Counted from the stretch's first letter, positions 1-6,498 are shown. The stretch is DNA of 8,839 nucleotides from CAZIWJ01 sp964542855 (GCA_964542855.1 CAZIWJ010000146.1:1-8839); one strand, 5' to 3'. The notes: generated by a model not told the origin, from the letters alone. A program made the numbers and translations.

Positions 1-127
1 TGGCATTATTGCCAATCATGACAACAGTACCAATCACCTCGGTAGATGAGTTGCCTGATGATTGGTTTTCTACTGATGAAACTTCCTTATAACTATCACG
101 GGGCAGTATTGTAATTACTTTTTCCAT
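1..127 (-). CDS. Partial unknown protein overlapping the response regulator gene (N-terminal 42 residues)
   Basis: An open frame on the minus strand starts at an ATG (bases 127-125) and stays open to the window edge, giving 42 residues that begin MEKVITILPRDSYKEV and end TEVIGTVVMIGNNA. It is in a different frame from the response regulator and overlaps its last 32 bases, so the regulator's TGA lies inside this frame. The regulator stops at 98-96 and no other minus-strand frame stays open beyond it. A short overlap with an in-frame ATG is typical of translationally coupled genes in one operon. The last visible stretch, VIGTVVMIGNN, looks like a first beta strand and loop of an alpha/beta domain, but I do not recognise the family. 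Function is unknown; the tight coupling suggests a role with the regulator. The main risk is that a frame this short is open by chance. Confidence 0.5.
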   Translation of the reverse strand, partial: MEKVITILPRDSYKEVSSVENQSSGNSSTEVIGTVVMIGNNA

Positions 128-500
128 AAAGGAGTTGATTAACATGTTGAAGTAACACTTCAGGGTTGAATGGCTTTTTTATAATTGTATGAACCTTTTC
201 TTTTAAGGCAGCTTGTTTCTCTTCACATTCATCCGAACCTGAAACAACAATTAGAGGTATTCTTCGATAAAATCCACTACTCTTTATCAAATCAATAAGT
301 AGATTCCCATCTACATTGGGCATGCTCAAATCAGTAATAATCAAATCCGGAATATTCCCCTTTTCCAACCAGAGCATTGCTTCTAAGCCATCTGGCTTAC
401 TTGCTACCTGAAAACTTTTTCCAAGCGAACTATCAAAAATATGCTCCAGTAAAGAGCGAATTGCAGGATCATCGTCTACTATAAGTATCTTTTGTCTCAT
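96..500 (-). CDS. Single-domain response regulator (CheY-like receiver)
   Basis: This 134-residue protein is a phosphorelay receiver domain with no output domain. It shows the acidic pocket D9-D10-D11 after the first strand (KILIVDDD), the phospho-acceptor D57 in ITDLSMPNVDG, the switch serine S87 in IVVSGS and the conserved lysine K109 before P110 (KKPF). All catalytic positions for phosphorylation are intact. The length is normal for a stand-alone receiver; the last 8 residues or so are a tail beyond the fold. Such proteins act by protein contact or relay phosphate to a partner, and the partner kinase is not in the window. The ATG start at 500-498 directly precedes the canonical first strand, and a -7 box lies about 20 bases upstream. 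Its end overlaps a second gene that leaves the window. It has no specific name I can assign. Confidence 0.93.
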   Translation of the reverse strand: MRQKILIVDDDPAIRSLLEHIFDSSLGKSFQVASKPDGLEAMLWLEKGNIPDLIITDLSMPNVDGNLLIDLIKSSGFYRRIPLIVVSGSDECEEKQAALKEKVHTIIKKPFNPEVLLQHVNQLLYGKSNYNTAP

Positions 501-519
501 CCTTGGGTAGCAATGCTTA

Positions 520-527
520 CAAATGTA
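520..527 (-). promoter_or_regulatory. -7 box of the response regulator promoter
   Basis: On the minus strand the sequence reads TACATTTG, a full match to the Bacteroidota -7 consensus TAnnTTTG. It lies 19 bases upstream of the regulator's ATG, which predicts a very short leader of roughly 12-15 bases. No clear TTTG is found at the expected -33 position (about 546-551), so only half of the promoter is supported. Confidence 0.45.
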
Positions 528-682
528 AGAATTCTATAAAAAGTTGCACTATACTGTAACAATAATAACCTGATTATTTATTTATATCAAGCATCAATTA
601 GAATAATTTACATATTATTTGAAATTAATTTACAAGATAATATTAATATAGTTATATAAATGAGAGTATACCAAGTATTAAA

Positions 683-728
683 GTAAATAATTGTAAGCTT
701 AGCCTATCAACTCCTCTTAATTATTTAC
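683..728. repeat. AT-rich inverted repeat, 10-base arms
   Basis: GTAAATAATT at 683-692 is the exact reverse complement of AATTATTTAC at 719-728, with a 26-base spacer. It lies between the two divergent promoters. It could be a pair of protein-binding half sites, but in such AT-rich sequence a chance match is quite possible, and no T-tract follows that would make it a terminator. Confidence 0.3.
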
Positions 729-805
729 AATGTTGTAAAATGCAGTACTATTAAAAAAAATCAGATGTCTCAGTGTATAAATCGGCCAGTAAATAAACTA
801 ATCTA

Positions 806-836
806 TTTTCTTCAGCCGTTGCAGGTATTACATTTG
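806..836 (+). promoter_or_regulatory. Promoter of cca
   Basis: TACATTTG at 829-836 is a full match to the Bacteroidota -7 consensus TAnnTTTG. TTTT at 806-809 lies 19 bases upstream and differs by one base from the -33 element TTTG. Transcription would start near 841-844, giving a leader of about 20 bases to the ATG at 862. This fits the choice of that ATG over the TTG two codons earlier. Confidence 0.6.
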
Positions 837-861
837 CAGGCTTATTGTTGTATCCTTGAGA

Positions 862-2319
862 ATGAGTAATAACCTAGCGTCTGTTCTAAAAAAGTATCCT
901 GTATTCGATTTAATTCGTCAAGTTAGCGCTTCAACCGGTGTTGAATGCTACGTAGTTGGTGGGTTTGTAAGGGACATATTACTTCATCGACCGTCGAACG
1001 ATATCGACATAATGTGTGTAGGTGACGCTACCGCCCTGGCCCGCGCGGTAAGCCGGCAGGCTGGAAAAGCCAACCAAAAGCATTCGGTTAAGGAGTATGG
1101 TCGGTTTGGAACGGCGATGATGCACTACGAAGGCTTTGAAATAGAATTTGTCGGTGCCCGTAAAGAGTCGTACACCCACAGCTCACGAAAACCTGAAGTA
1201 AAGGAAGGAACATTTGAAGATGACATCAATCGTCGCGATTTTACCATTAATGCCCTTGCCATTAGCCTGAATGAGGAGAATTTTGGCAAGCTAATCGATT
1301 CTTTCAACGGGCTAAAAGACCTGAAGCGACGCATTATTCAAACGCCGCTTGAGCCGGGGGTTACTTTTTCCGACGATCCGCTGCGCATGATGCGTGCTGT
1401 CAGGTTTGCAACCCAGTTACAGTTTGATATTGAGCCGGATACTTTTCAATCTATCCAGGATCAGTCGCACCGGCTTAGCATCATTTCCCAGGAAAGAGTA
1501 ACCGATGAGCTTAATAAAATAATTCTTTCGCCGGTACCTTCTTATGGTTTTAAACTGCTTTTTGAAAGCAACCTTCTTTCCCAGTTCTTTCCCGAATTTG
1601 TTAAGCTTCACGGTGTTGAAACCATAGATGGGAAAAGTCATAAAGACAATTTTTACCATACTTTACAGGTTCTTGATAACGTGGCTAAAGTAAGCGACTC
1701 GCTCTGGTTACGCTGGGCTGCTTTGCTGCATGATATTGCCAAGCCACCCACCAAGAGGTTCCATAAAAAAGCAGGCTGGACTTTTCACGGTCATGAAGAC
1801 CTGGGAGCCCGGATGGTTCCTTCAATATTCAGGAAAATGAAGCTTCCTTTAGACGAGAAAATGCGTTTCGTTCAGAAGTTGGTTAAGCTTCATTTACGAC
1901 CCATAGCTTTAGTAAAGGATACAGTTACCGATTCGGCTGTTCGGAGGTTATTATTCGAGGCTGGGAATGATGTGGACAACCTGATGAAACTTTGCCGGGC
2001 CGACATTACGTCTAAAAACCATAACCGGGTAAAGCGATACCTTCAGAATTTCGATAAAGTTGAAAAAAAACTGGTAGAGGTTGAAGAAAAAGATAAAGTA
2101 AGAAACTTTCAGCCCCCGGTGAGTGGAGATGAAATTATGGCATTGTTTTCCTTAAAGCCTTCCCGAACAGTAGGAGAATTGAAGAATGAACTTAGGGAAG
2201 CGATCCTGGATGGGGTTATCAGCAATGAGCGGCAGCAGGCGGTGAAATTTATAGCCAGTTTGGGAGAAAAGAAAAACCTGGCAATTAACCATGATGTACT
2301 TAAGGCAATCTGTGGATAA
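862..2319 (+). CDS. cca: CCA-adding tRNA nucleotidyltransferase with HD domain
   Basis: This enzyme builds or repairs the 3'-terminal CCA of tRNAs from CTP and ATP without a nucleic acid template. The 485-residue protein has a class II nucleotidyltransferase head: G33-G34 with R37-D38 (VVGGFVRD), the metal-binding pair D47 and D49 (NDIDIM), a third acidic position around E93/E95, and the RRDFTINALA motif at 124-133 that selects nucleotides. The neck follows with DDPLRMMRAVRF (171-182) and ERVTDE (211-216). A C-terminal HD domain has H266, the H290-D291 pair and histidines 309 and 311, as in many bacterial CCA enzymes and their poly(A) polymerase relatives. A longer frame starts with TTG at 856, but the ATG at 862 fits the promoter better. 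The stop lies one base from that of convergent ftsE. A single complete homologue of this kind argues for the full CCA-adding activity rather than a split CC/A pair, though specificity cannot be proven by eye. Confidence 0.94.
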   Translation: MSNNLASVLKKYPVFDLIRQVSASTGVECYVVGGFVRDILLHRPSNDIDIMCVGDATALARAVSRQAGKANQKHSVKEYGRFGTAMMHYEGFEIEFVGARKESYTHSSRKPEVKEGTFEDDINRRDFTINALAISLNEENFGKLIDSFNGLKDLKRRIIQTPLEPGVTFSDDPLRMMRAVRFATQLQFDIEPDTFQSIQDQSHRLSIISQERVTDELNKIILSPVPSYGFKLLFESNLLSQFFPEFVKLHGVETIDGKSHKDNFYHTLQVLDNVAKVSDSLWLRWAALLHDIAKPPTKRFHKKAGWTFHGHEDLGARMVPSIFRKMKLPLDEKMRFVQKLVKLHLRPIALVKDTVTDSAVRRLLFEAGNDVDNLMKLCRADITSKNHNRVKRYLQNFDKVEKKLVEVEEKDKVRNFQPPVSGDEIMALFSLKPSRTVGELKNELREAILDGVISNERQQAVKFIASLGEKKNLAINHDVLKAICG

Positions 2320-2339
2320 ATTAATCGGCCGGTTTAATT
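2319..2339. repeat. Imperfect palindrome at the cca/ftsE convergent ends
   Basis: AATTAA at 2319-2324 can pair with TTAATT at 2334-2339 around a GC-rich centre (CGGCCGG). It spans the stop codons of both convergent genes, which are separated only by base 2320. Neither side is followed by a T-tract on its own strand, so an intrinsic terminator role is doubtful. Confidence 0.25.
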
Positions 2340-3022
2340 AAAAGCTCGTTAAGTTGTTTATCCGCACACTTAAGTGTACGGTTGGGGTGAGATTCAATTA
2401 AGCTGTAATCGTGGGTAGCCATAAGTACAGTGGTTCCACCCTGGTTTATTTTAGAAAAAACCTGGAAGATGCCTTCTGAAACTTCAGGATCCAGATTTCC
2501 TGTGGGTTCGTCGGCAATAAGCAAAACGGGATCGTTCAGTAAAGCCCTGGCAATAACAATCCTTTGCTGCTCTCCACCAGAAAGCTGATATGGCATTTTA
2601 GTCATCACGTTATCCAGCCCCACTTTCATCAGCACTTCAGCCATACGATTTTTCATAGATGCACGATCTTTCCATCCGGTAGCTTTTAGTACGAAAGAAA
2701 GGTTTTCAACTACCGAACGATCTTCGAGTAGCTGAAAATCCTGGAAAATGATCCCCAGCTTTCTTCTGAGAAATGGAATATCTTTCTGCTGAAGCTGGTG
2801 CAACTGGTAATCGGCAACACTAGCCTTGCCAATATGAAGCGGTAAATCGCAATACAAAGTCTTAAGCAATGATGATTTACCGCTGCCCGTTTTCCCCACC
2901 AGGTAAACGAATTCTCCTTTCTGAATAGAAAAGGAAATTTTTTCCAGCACAGCCTTATCACCCTGGAATACCGTAGCTTCTTTAACCTCTACTACTGGCT
3001 GATCAGAAAAATACTGTTCCAT
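2321..3022 (-). CDS. ftsE: Cell-division ABC transporter ATPase FtsE
   Basis: This is the cytoplasmic ATPase that pairs with membrane protein FtsX to control peptidoglycan hydrolases at the division site. The 233-residue protein is a complete ABC ATPase: Walker A GKTGSGKSS at 43-51, Q-loop Q94 in the FtsE-typical FQDFQLL, signature LSGGEQQR at 147-154, Walker B LLIADEP at 167-173 followed by TGNLD, and switch H204. The single domain, short length and FQDF wording point to FtsE rather than the related LolD or MacB-type ATPases, which remain the alternative. No ftsX is adjacent; in Bacteroidota the two are usually encoded apart. It lies 45 bases downstream of tal on the same strand with no terminator between, so the two are probably cotranscribed. 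No Shine-Dalgarno sequence precedes the ATG at 3022-3020. Confidence 0.88.
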   Translation of the reverse strand: MEQYFSDQPVVEVKEATVFQGDKAVLEKISFSIQKGEFVYLVGKTGSGKSSLLKTLYCDLPLHIGKASVADYQLHQLQQKDIPFLRRKLGIIFQDFQLLEDRSVVENLSFVLKATGWKDRASMKNRMAEVLMKVGLDNVMTKMPYQLSGGEQQRIVIARALLNDPVLLIADEPTGNLDPEVSEGIFQVFSKINQGGTTVLMATHDYSLIESHPNRTLKCADKQLNELLIKPAD

Positions 3023-3067
3023 AGTACTGGGTATGGCTAATCAATTAATTGAATGCGAAGGGTGTTT

Positions 3068-3733
3068 TTAACTGGCCTGTTCCATTGCCTTTTTATGATC
3101 GCTCAGGAACTTTTCCAGCCCGATATCGGTGAGCGGGTGGTTTAACAACCCTACAATTACCTTATGAGGACAGGTAACAACGTGTGCCCCAATTTCTGCA
3201 CACTGCACCAGGTGCATGGTATGGCGAACAGATGCTGCCAGTACCTGGGCAGGATAGCCATAATTATCGTATATCGTTACAATTTTATCAATCAGGTCTA
3301 AACCATCGGTTGCGATGTCGTCGAGCCGGCCAATAAAAGGAGATACAAATGAAGCCCCGGCTTTAGCTGCGAGCAAAGCCTGTCCGGTTGAAAATACGAG
3401 CGTACAGTTTACCCGGATACCTTGAGACGACAAGTACTTAATAGCCTTTACTCCATCTTTGATCATGGGTATTTTCACTACAATTTTGTCGTCTATCTTG
3501 GCTAACCTTTCCCCTTCTTTAATCATGTTATCAAAGTCGGTGGCAATCACTTCAGCACTAACGTTATCATCAACGATATTACAGATTGATTTGTAGTGTT
3601 GTATTACGTTATCATCGCCAGTAATTCCTTCCTTGGCCATTAAGGATGGATTGGTAGTTACACCATCTAGTACACCCAATTCCTGGGCGTCTTTAATTTC
3701 GTTGAGATTGGCAGTGTCAATAAAAAAATCCAT
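3068..3733 (-). CDS. tal: Transaldolase, small TalC/FSA-type subfamily
   Basis: Transaldolase moves a three-carbon dihydroxyacetone unit between sugar phosphates in the non-oxidative pentose phosphate pathway. From the ATG at 3733-3731 the protein has 221 residues, the normal size for the compact subfamily, and starts with the family hallmark MDFFIDTANL. The Schiff-base lysine is K87 in VVKIPM; D6, TTNPS (26-30) and SPFIGRLDD (131-139) line the barrel. Positions that separate transaldolase from fructose-6-phosphate aldolase favour transaldolase: E61 (VSAEVIA) where the aldolase has Gln, and F133 where it has Tyr. A longer frame opens with TTG at 3766 and adds 11 residues, but this is outside the family pattern and overlaps a -7 promoter box, so I reject it. 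ftsE follows 45 bases downstream. Confidence 0.92.
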   Translation of the reverse strand: MDFFIDTANLNEIKDAQELGVLDGVTTNPSLMAKEGITGDDNVIQHYKSICNIVDDNVSAEVIATDFDNMIKEGERLAKIDDKIVVKIPMIKDGVKAIKYLSSQGIRVNCTLVFSTGQALLAAKAGASFVSPFIGRLDDIATDGLDLIDKIVTIYDNYGYPAQVLAASVRHTMHLVQCAEIGAHVVTCPHKVIVGLLNHPLTDIGLEKFLSDHKKAMEQAS

Positions 3734-3763
3734 ATTTATGCGATTTATAAGATTAAATTCGCT

Positions 3764-3771
3764 CAAAGGTA
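3764..3771 (-). promoter_or_regulatory. -7 box of the tal(-ftsE) promoter
   Basis: Read on the minus strand the bases are TACCTTTG, a full match to TAnnTTTG. Transcription would begin near 3757-3760 and leave a leader of about 25 bases before the ATG at 3733. No TTTG is seen at the -33 distance; the region is a pyrimidine-rich strand instead. The box makes the upstream TTG start at 3766 impossible for transcripts from this promoter. Confidence 0.45.
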
Positions 3772-3804
3772 TGAAAAAGGAAAAAGAATGTGAGGAGGAA
3801 AAAT

Positions 3805-3895
3805 AAAAAGGGACGGTATCGCACCGCTACAACCGCTTACCCTTGCTTCATTCCTGACCTGGGGGAGTTCAGCAGGAGCTGGTCGTACCGTCCTT
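3805..3895 (-). ncRNA. ffs: Signal recognition particle RNA, small bacterial (4.5S) type
   Basis: This RNA binds Ffh (SRP54) and targets ribosomes making membrane proteins to the translocon. Read on the minus strand, the 5' end GGACGGTA (3893-3886) pairs with TACCGTCC (3818-3811) to close a long hairpin of about 85 bases. The apex carries the universal SRP core: CCCCAGG, a three-pair stem UCA/UGA around a GGAA tetraloop, then AGCAAGGG. The CAGG/AGCA internal loop is the Ffh-binding site. The closing stem is followed by a U-rich tail (3809-3801), so the RNA appears to supply its own terminator. It lies between tal (downstream, same strand) and a divergent membrane protein gene. End points are estimates to within a few bases. 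Confidence 0.92.
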
Positions 3896-3899
3896 GTTG

Positions 3900-3930
3900 C
3901 AAACATATAGGCTTTTAGCCAGACTACAAA
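3900..3930 (-). promoter_or_regulatory. Promoter of the SRP RNA gene
   Basis: On the minus strand TTTG (3930-3927) is followed after exactly 19 bases by TATGTTTG (3907-3900). Both elements fully match the Bacteroidota sigma-A consensus (-33 TTTG, -7 TAnnTTTG). The predicted start falls near 3893-3896, just at the first base pair of the SRP RNA stem. The spacer contains a short palindrome, GGCT-TTT-AGCC at 3910-3920. Confidence 0.72.
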
Positions 3931-3975
3931 ATTTTACAGCCTTCTTCACGGAGTTGGCGTGAACTAATAACTTTT

Positions 3976-5106
3976 ATGAATTCAGTTCTTTTCGTGCTGG
4001 CTGTTTTAAGTGGCAGTGTAGCCTTTGCAGAATGGTTAGCTACTAAAAAGTATTTCCGATACCTCGGAGGAGCATTGCTGGTAATTTTACTTTGTGCATT
4101 GTGGGCTAACCTGGGTATCATTCCTTCTGCTTCAGATCCATCGCCAATATATGGAAGTATCTTTTCCTACCTGGCACCACTGGCTATTTTCTATCTGTTA
4201 CTGGAAGTGAATATAAAAAGTGTGTTGAAAGCTGGTAAACCGATGATTATCCTCTTTTTACTGGGTAGCCTGGGTACCTGCATAGGAGTACTGGTTGGCA
4301 TGTCCGTTATAAACGCCCGCGAAAATATGGGCGCTTTCTTTTATGCGTTGGGTGGTATGTTTGCGGGTACTTACACCGGTGGAAGTATTAATTTCAACGC
4401 AGTAGCTCTTCATTATAATATTGCTGAGCAAGGGGCCCTGTATACTACCGCTATCGCTGTTGATAATATCATTACAACTTTGTGGATGGGTGTAACAATT
4501 GTACTGCCACGTATGATGAGAGTGCGAGCTGATGAAGCAAAACCTTCTGAAGCCCATGCAAAAGCCAGTCACGACTGGGTAAATATTAATCCCGAGCAAT
4601 TAGGAATATTACTGGTTTTAGGCATCACAGCTTTCCTGGTTTCAGAATGGATAGGAACAAAAACAGGAGTGCCTTCAATCCTGGTCATCACTACCATTGC
4701 ACTAGCCCTGGCCCAACTTCCGGTAATGCAAAAACTGGAGGGCAGTCGGTTGCTGGGTATGTTTTCCATAAGTTTGTTCCTGGCGGTTATAGGTGCTTAC
4801 TGTGATATTGGCACACTACTGAGTTCAGGCCAACTGGCTATTTACATGTCAGTTTTTGTAGGCTTGATGATTATAACTCATGGCGCCTTTTTATTTGGAA
4901 TGGCCAGAATCATGAGAAGCAACTGGATCCTAGTTTCCATAGCCTCGCAGGCTAACATAGGTGGCTCAACCTCTGCACTGGCTCTTGCTCGAAGTTTTAA
5001 CCGGTCGGATCTGGTGTTACCAGCCATACTAGTAGGCACACTCGGAAACGGTTTGGGTACTTACCTGGGTTTTATGGTAGCTGCATTATTACAACAGTAT
5101 GCTTAA
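3976..5106 (+). CDS. DUF819 family multi-pass inner-membrane protein
   Basis: The 376-residue protein is almost entirely hydrophobic segments, about ten to eleven predicted membrane helices, with one hydrophilic loop at about 182-207. It matches the DUF819 family (related to Bacillus YjcL), thought to be transporters of the ion/carboxylate type though the substrate is unknown. Two similar glycine-rich re-entrant-like segments stand out: GTYTGGSINFNA (131-142) and SQANIGGSTSALA (324-336), placed in the two halves of the protein as expected for an inverted-repeat transporter. Other conserved-looking stretches are AVDNIITTLW (161-170) and GTLGNGLGTYLGF (354-366). The ATG at 3976 starts a short N-terminal helix; no Shine-Dalgarno or clear promoter is visible. 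It is divergent from ffs, and its TAA interlocks with the stop of the convergent DUF6503 gene. Function is not established. Confidence 0.85.
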   Translation: MNSVLFVLAVLSGSVAFAEWLATKKYFRYLGGALLVILLCALWANLGIIPSASDPSPIYGSIFSYLAPLAIFYLLLEVNIKSVLKAGKPMIILFLLGSLGTCIGVLVGMSVINARENMGAFFYALGGMFAGTYTGGSINFNAVALHYNIAEQGALYTTAIAVDNIITTLWMGVTIVLPRMMRVRADEAKPSEAHAKASHDWVNINPEQLGILLVLGITAFLVSEWIGTKTGVPSILVITTIALALAQLPVMQKLEGSRLLGMFSISLFLAVIGAYCDIGTLLSSGQLAIYMSVFVGLMIITHGAFLFGMARIMRSNWILVSIASQANIGGSTSALALARSFNRSDLVLPAILVGTLGNGLGTYLGFMVAALLQQYA

Positions 5107-5855
5107 TGGTTTACTACAATGTTTCTCAGCTCTATTTCTGACAATAGTTCGAGCCGGTTGTTGTTAAAAAGGCTGTCATGTTCTACCAAGGGCTCCTGTT
5201 CGTACAGCCCTTTGTAATTGTGGTAATCTGCGAAAAGAATTCCCGAAAGTGAACGAACGTTAAAAGCGTCACGGAAGCGTATGCCCCCCTCATTGGTGTG
5301 ATACTTGTAAGCCAGGTAATCCATGGTGTACTCATCCTGGTGAAACCAGTAAATGAAGATATCCTGGTAATCATCTCCGCCTCCTTTTTCATCGAAGCTA
5401 ACTTCAATCTTGTAGTAGTGTTCACCTTTGATTTCAGCCATTCCCAGGTACTTTTTGTTCACTGCCGGATCATTTAGGAAATGAGGTAACAAAGCGAAGT
5501 AAACCACCGAATTCAGGGAATTCCGGAAAATATTTTTGTTTTTATCGTTAAGCGTTTGCCGGTTATTATTCCTGAATCTAACAAACCCCTTATTATCAAG
5601 TACATCATGGTAAGTTCCAATTGAGTCAGTACCGAAGCGTTCATAGGTAAATTTTGGTCCATCTATACGGATTTTAAAATGATGGCTACGAAAATCGAAC
5701 GATGCCTTGAAGTCATTATAAGCTTTGCCTCCGTGTGCCTGGATTGCAAGATTAACAATTTGCTGGGCGTCGGGTAAGTTTTGGGCAACCCCTTTTTCAC
5801 CAGCCAGAAAAAATAGACTGGCAGTGATGAGTATTTTAAACCATAAATTTTTCAT
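5103..5855 (-). CDS. Secreted DUF6503 family protein
   Basis: This 250-residue protein starts with a signal peptide: K2, then hydrophobic 8-18 (ILITASLFFLA), with likely cleavage near GVA-QN (residue 24-25). The mature part resembles the Bacteroidota family DUF6503, some members of which carry the name deoxyribose-phosphate aldolase in databases without any visible aldolase motif. Recognisable family blocks are AHGGKAYNDF (40-49), SFDFR (52-56), NSVVYFALLPHFLNDPAV (115-132), KKYLG with HYYKIEVSF (146-154), GGGDDYQDIFIYW (158-170) and YTMDYLAYKYHT (176-187). The pattern of alternating hydrophobic strands suggests a beta-rich periplasmic or outer-membrane-associated domain, like LolA-type folds, but that is an inference. 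The gene is convergent with the DUF819 gene and divergent from the YbjN gene. Its cellular role is unknown. Confidence 0.85.
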   Translation of the reverse strand: MKNLWFKILITASLFFLAGEKGVAQNLPDAQQIVNLAIQAHGGKAYNDFKASFDFRSHHFKIRIDGPKFTYERFGTDSIGTYHDVLDNKGFVRFRNNNRQTLNDKNKNIFRNSLNSVVYFALLPHFLNDPAVNKKYLGMAEIKGEHYYKIEVSFDEKGGGDDYQDIFIYWFHQDEYTMDYLAYKYHTNEGGIRFRDAFNVRSLSGILFADYHNYKGLYEQEPLVEHDSLFNNNRLELLSEIELRNIVVNH

Positions 5856-5904
5856 ACATCAGAAGGTTAGCGTACAATATTTCAGGCTTTATTTAAAGTG
5901 ATGG

Positions 5905-5932
5905 TATTCACTAGTTTGTTAAACTGGGAATA
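5905..5932. repeat. Imperfect inverted repeat in the DUF6503/YbjN divergent gap
   Basis: TATTC (5905-5909) and AGTTT (5913-5917) pair with AAACT (5921-5925) and GAATA (5928-5932) around a three-base loop, with a small asymmetric bulge. It lies about 50-77 bases upstream of the DUF6503 start and about 136 bases before the YbjN start, where a regulator could act on either gene. No T-tract follows, so it is not a terminator. The symmetry may be chance. Confidence 0.25.
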
Positions 5933-6068
5933 AAATTAATGGTTGCTGAAACCTTTATTGAGTAATTATAGTACTTGTTAATACACACTACCAGCTTAAG
6001 CATTATATATTTTTCTTCCAACATTATCGGTAAATTCAAACCATTATATTTAATCCTAATAATCAACT

Positions 6069-6461
6069 ATGGTACCACATCTAGAAAAAGTAAAAGAATA
6101 CTTGTTCGATCTGGAGTATGAAATTAGTTCTGAAGATCCTGACGAGGGTTTGGTTGTAATAACTGATGAGGATAAGGGCTTAAGTAATCTGATTCTCGAC
6201 TGCGAGGATGATATTCTTGTTATTGAGCAATTCATTTTTATGCTCAAAGAAGATAAAGCAGACATTCTTCGCAGGTTACTACAAATAAACCGCCATTTAG
6301 TGCACGGTGCACTGACCATTGATGATGACGGACGTGTAATTTTCAGGAATACCCTGGAACTGGAAAACCTGGATAGAAACGAACTGGAGGGTACGCTCAA
6401 TGCTATTAGTTTAATGATGGCTGAGTACGCCAATGAATTTATTGGTTTTGCAAAAGCATAA
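6069..6461 (+). CDS. YbjN / CesT-Tir-chaperone-like acidic protein
   Basis: The 130-residue protein is small, soluble and acidic, with no signal peptide or membrane helix. Its layout is that of the YbjN/type III secretion chaperone-like fold: an N-terminal helix (LEKVKEYLFDLEY, 5-17), two to three strands (GLVVITD, LILDCEDDILVIEQFIFMLK, 41-60), a helix (DKADILRRLLQINRHL, 62-77), strands (GALTIDDDGRVIFRNTLELEN, 80-100) and a final long helix (105-128). NRHLVHGALTIDDDGRVIF is the most family-like block. In many genomes such proteins sit beside pspA, as here: pspA begins 37 bases downstream on the same strand. A role as partner or adaptor of PspA is inferred from context. A weak -7-like box (TATATTTA, 6045-6052) precedes it. 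The single-domain fold could also be named molecular chaperone Tir in databases. Confidence 0.8.
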   Translation: MVPHLEKVKEYLFDLEYEISSEDPDEGLVVITDEDKGLSNLILDCEDDILVIEQFIFMLKEDKADILRRLLQINRHLVHGALTIDDDGRVIFRNTLELENLDRNELEGTLNAISLMMAEYANEFIGFAKA

Positions 6462-6498
6462 TTTTTTTTACAGACTACTAATCTTAAAATAAAATACG

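Larger units (their letters stand above)
501..861. other. AT-rich divergent intergenic region
   Basis: This 361-base gap separates the minus-strand response regulator from the plus-strand cca gene. It is strongly AT-rich and I find no convincing gene in it. It holds a -7 box for each flanking gene, both reading TACATTTG on their own strand, and a perfect 10-base inverted repeat (GTAAATAATT at 683-692, AATTATTTAC at 719-728). There is no RNA gene or repeat array. The central 540-680 part is mostly A and T and is plausibly just spacer. Confidence 0.6.

Noticed and set aside
764..866. 34-codon plus-strand frame starting at ATG 764 and running into the cca start
   Set aside because: It overlaps the cca promoter and leader, its peptide (MSQCINRPVN at the start) resembles no known family, and it runs through the -7 box; most likely a chance frame.
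3734..3766. N-terminal extension of transaldolase from the TTG at 3766
   Set aside because: The extra 11 residues precede the family's conserved MxFFIDTAN start and overlap the -7 box at 3764-3771.
3968..3975. TAACTTTT as a -7 box for the DUF819 gene
   Set aside because: It touches the ATG at 3976, so transcription would begin inside the coding region; also only 7 of 8 positions fit in an AT-rich stretch.
4258..4599. 113-codon minus-strand frame inside the DUF819 gene
   Set aside because: It lies wholly antisense to a well-supported membrane protein, has an unnatural composition rich in Cys, His and Ser, and has no promoter or family resemblance.
6056..6433. 125-codon minus-strand frame opposite the YbjN-like gene
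   Set aside because: It is very rich in serine and is the antisense shadow of the acidic, Glu/Asp-rich plus-strand gene.
6440..6470. TTTTGCAAAA followed by a T run after the YbjN-like gene as a terminator
   Set aside because: The palindrome leaves no room for a loop and its AT-only pairs cannot form a stable stem, so it should not stop transcription before pspA.
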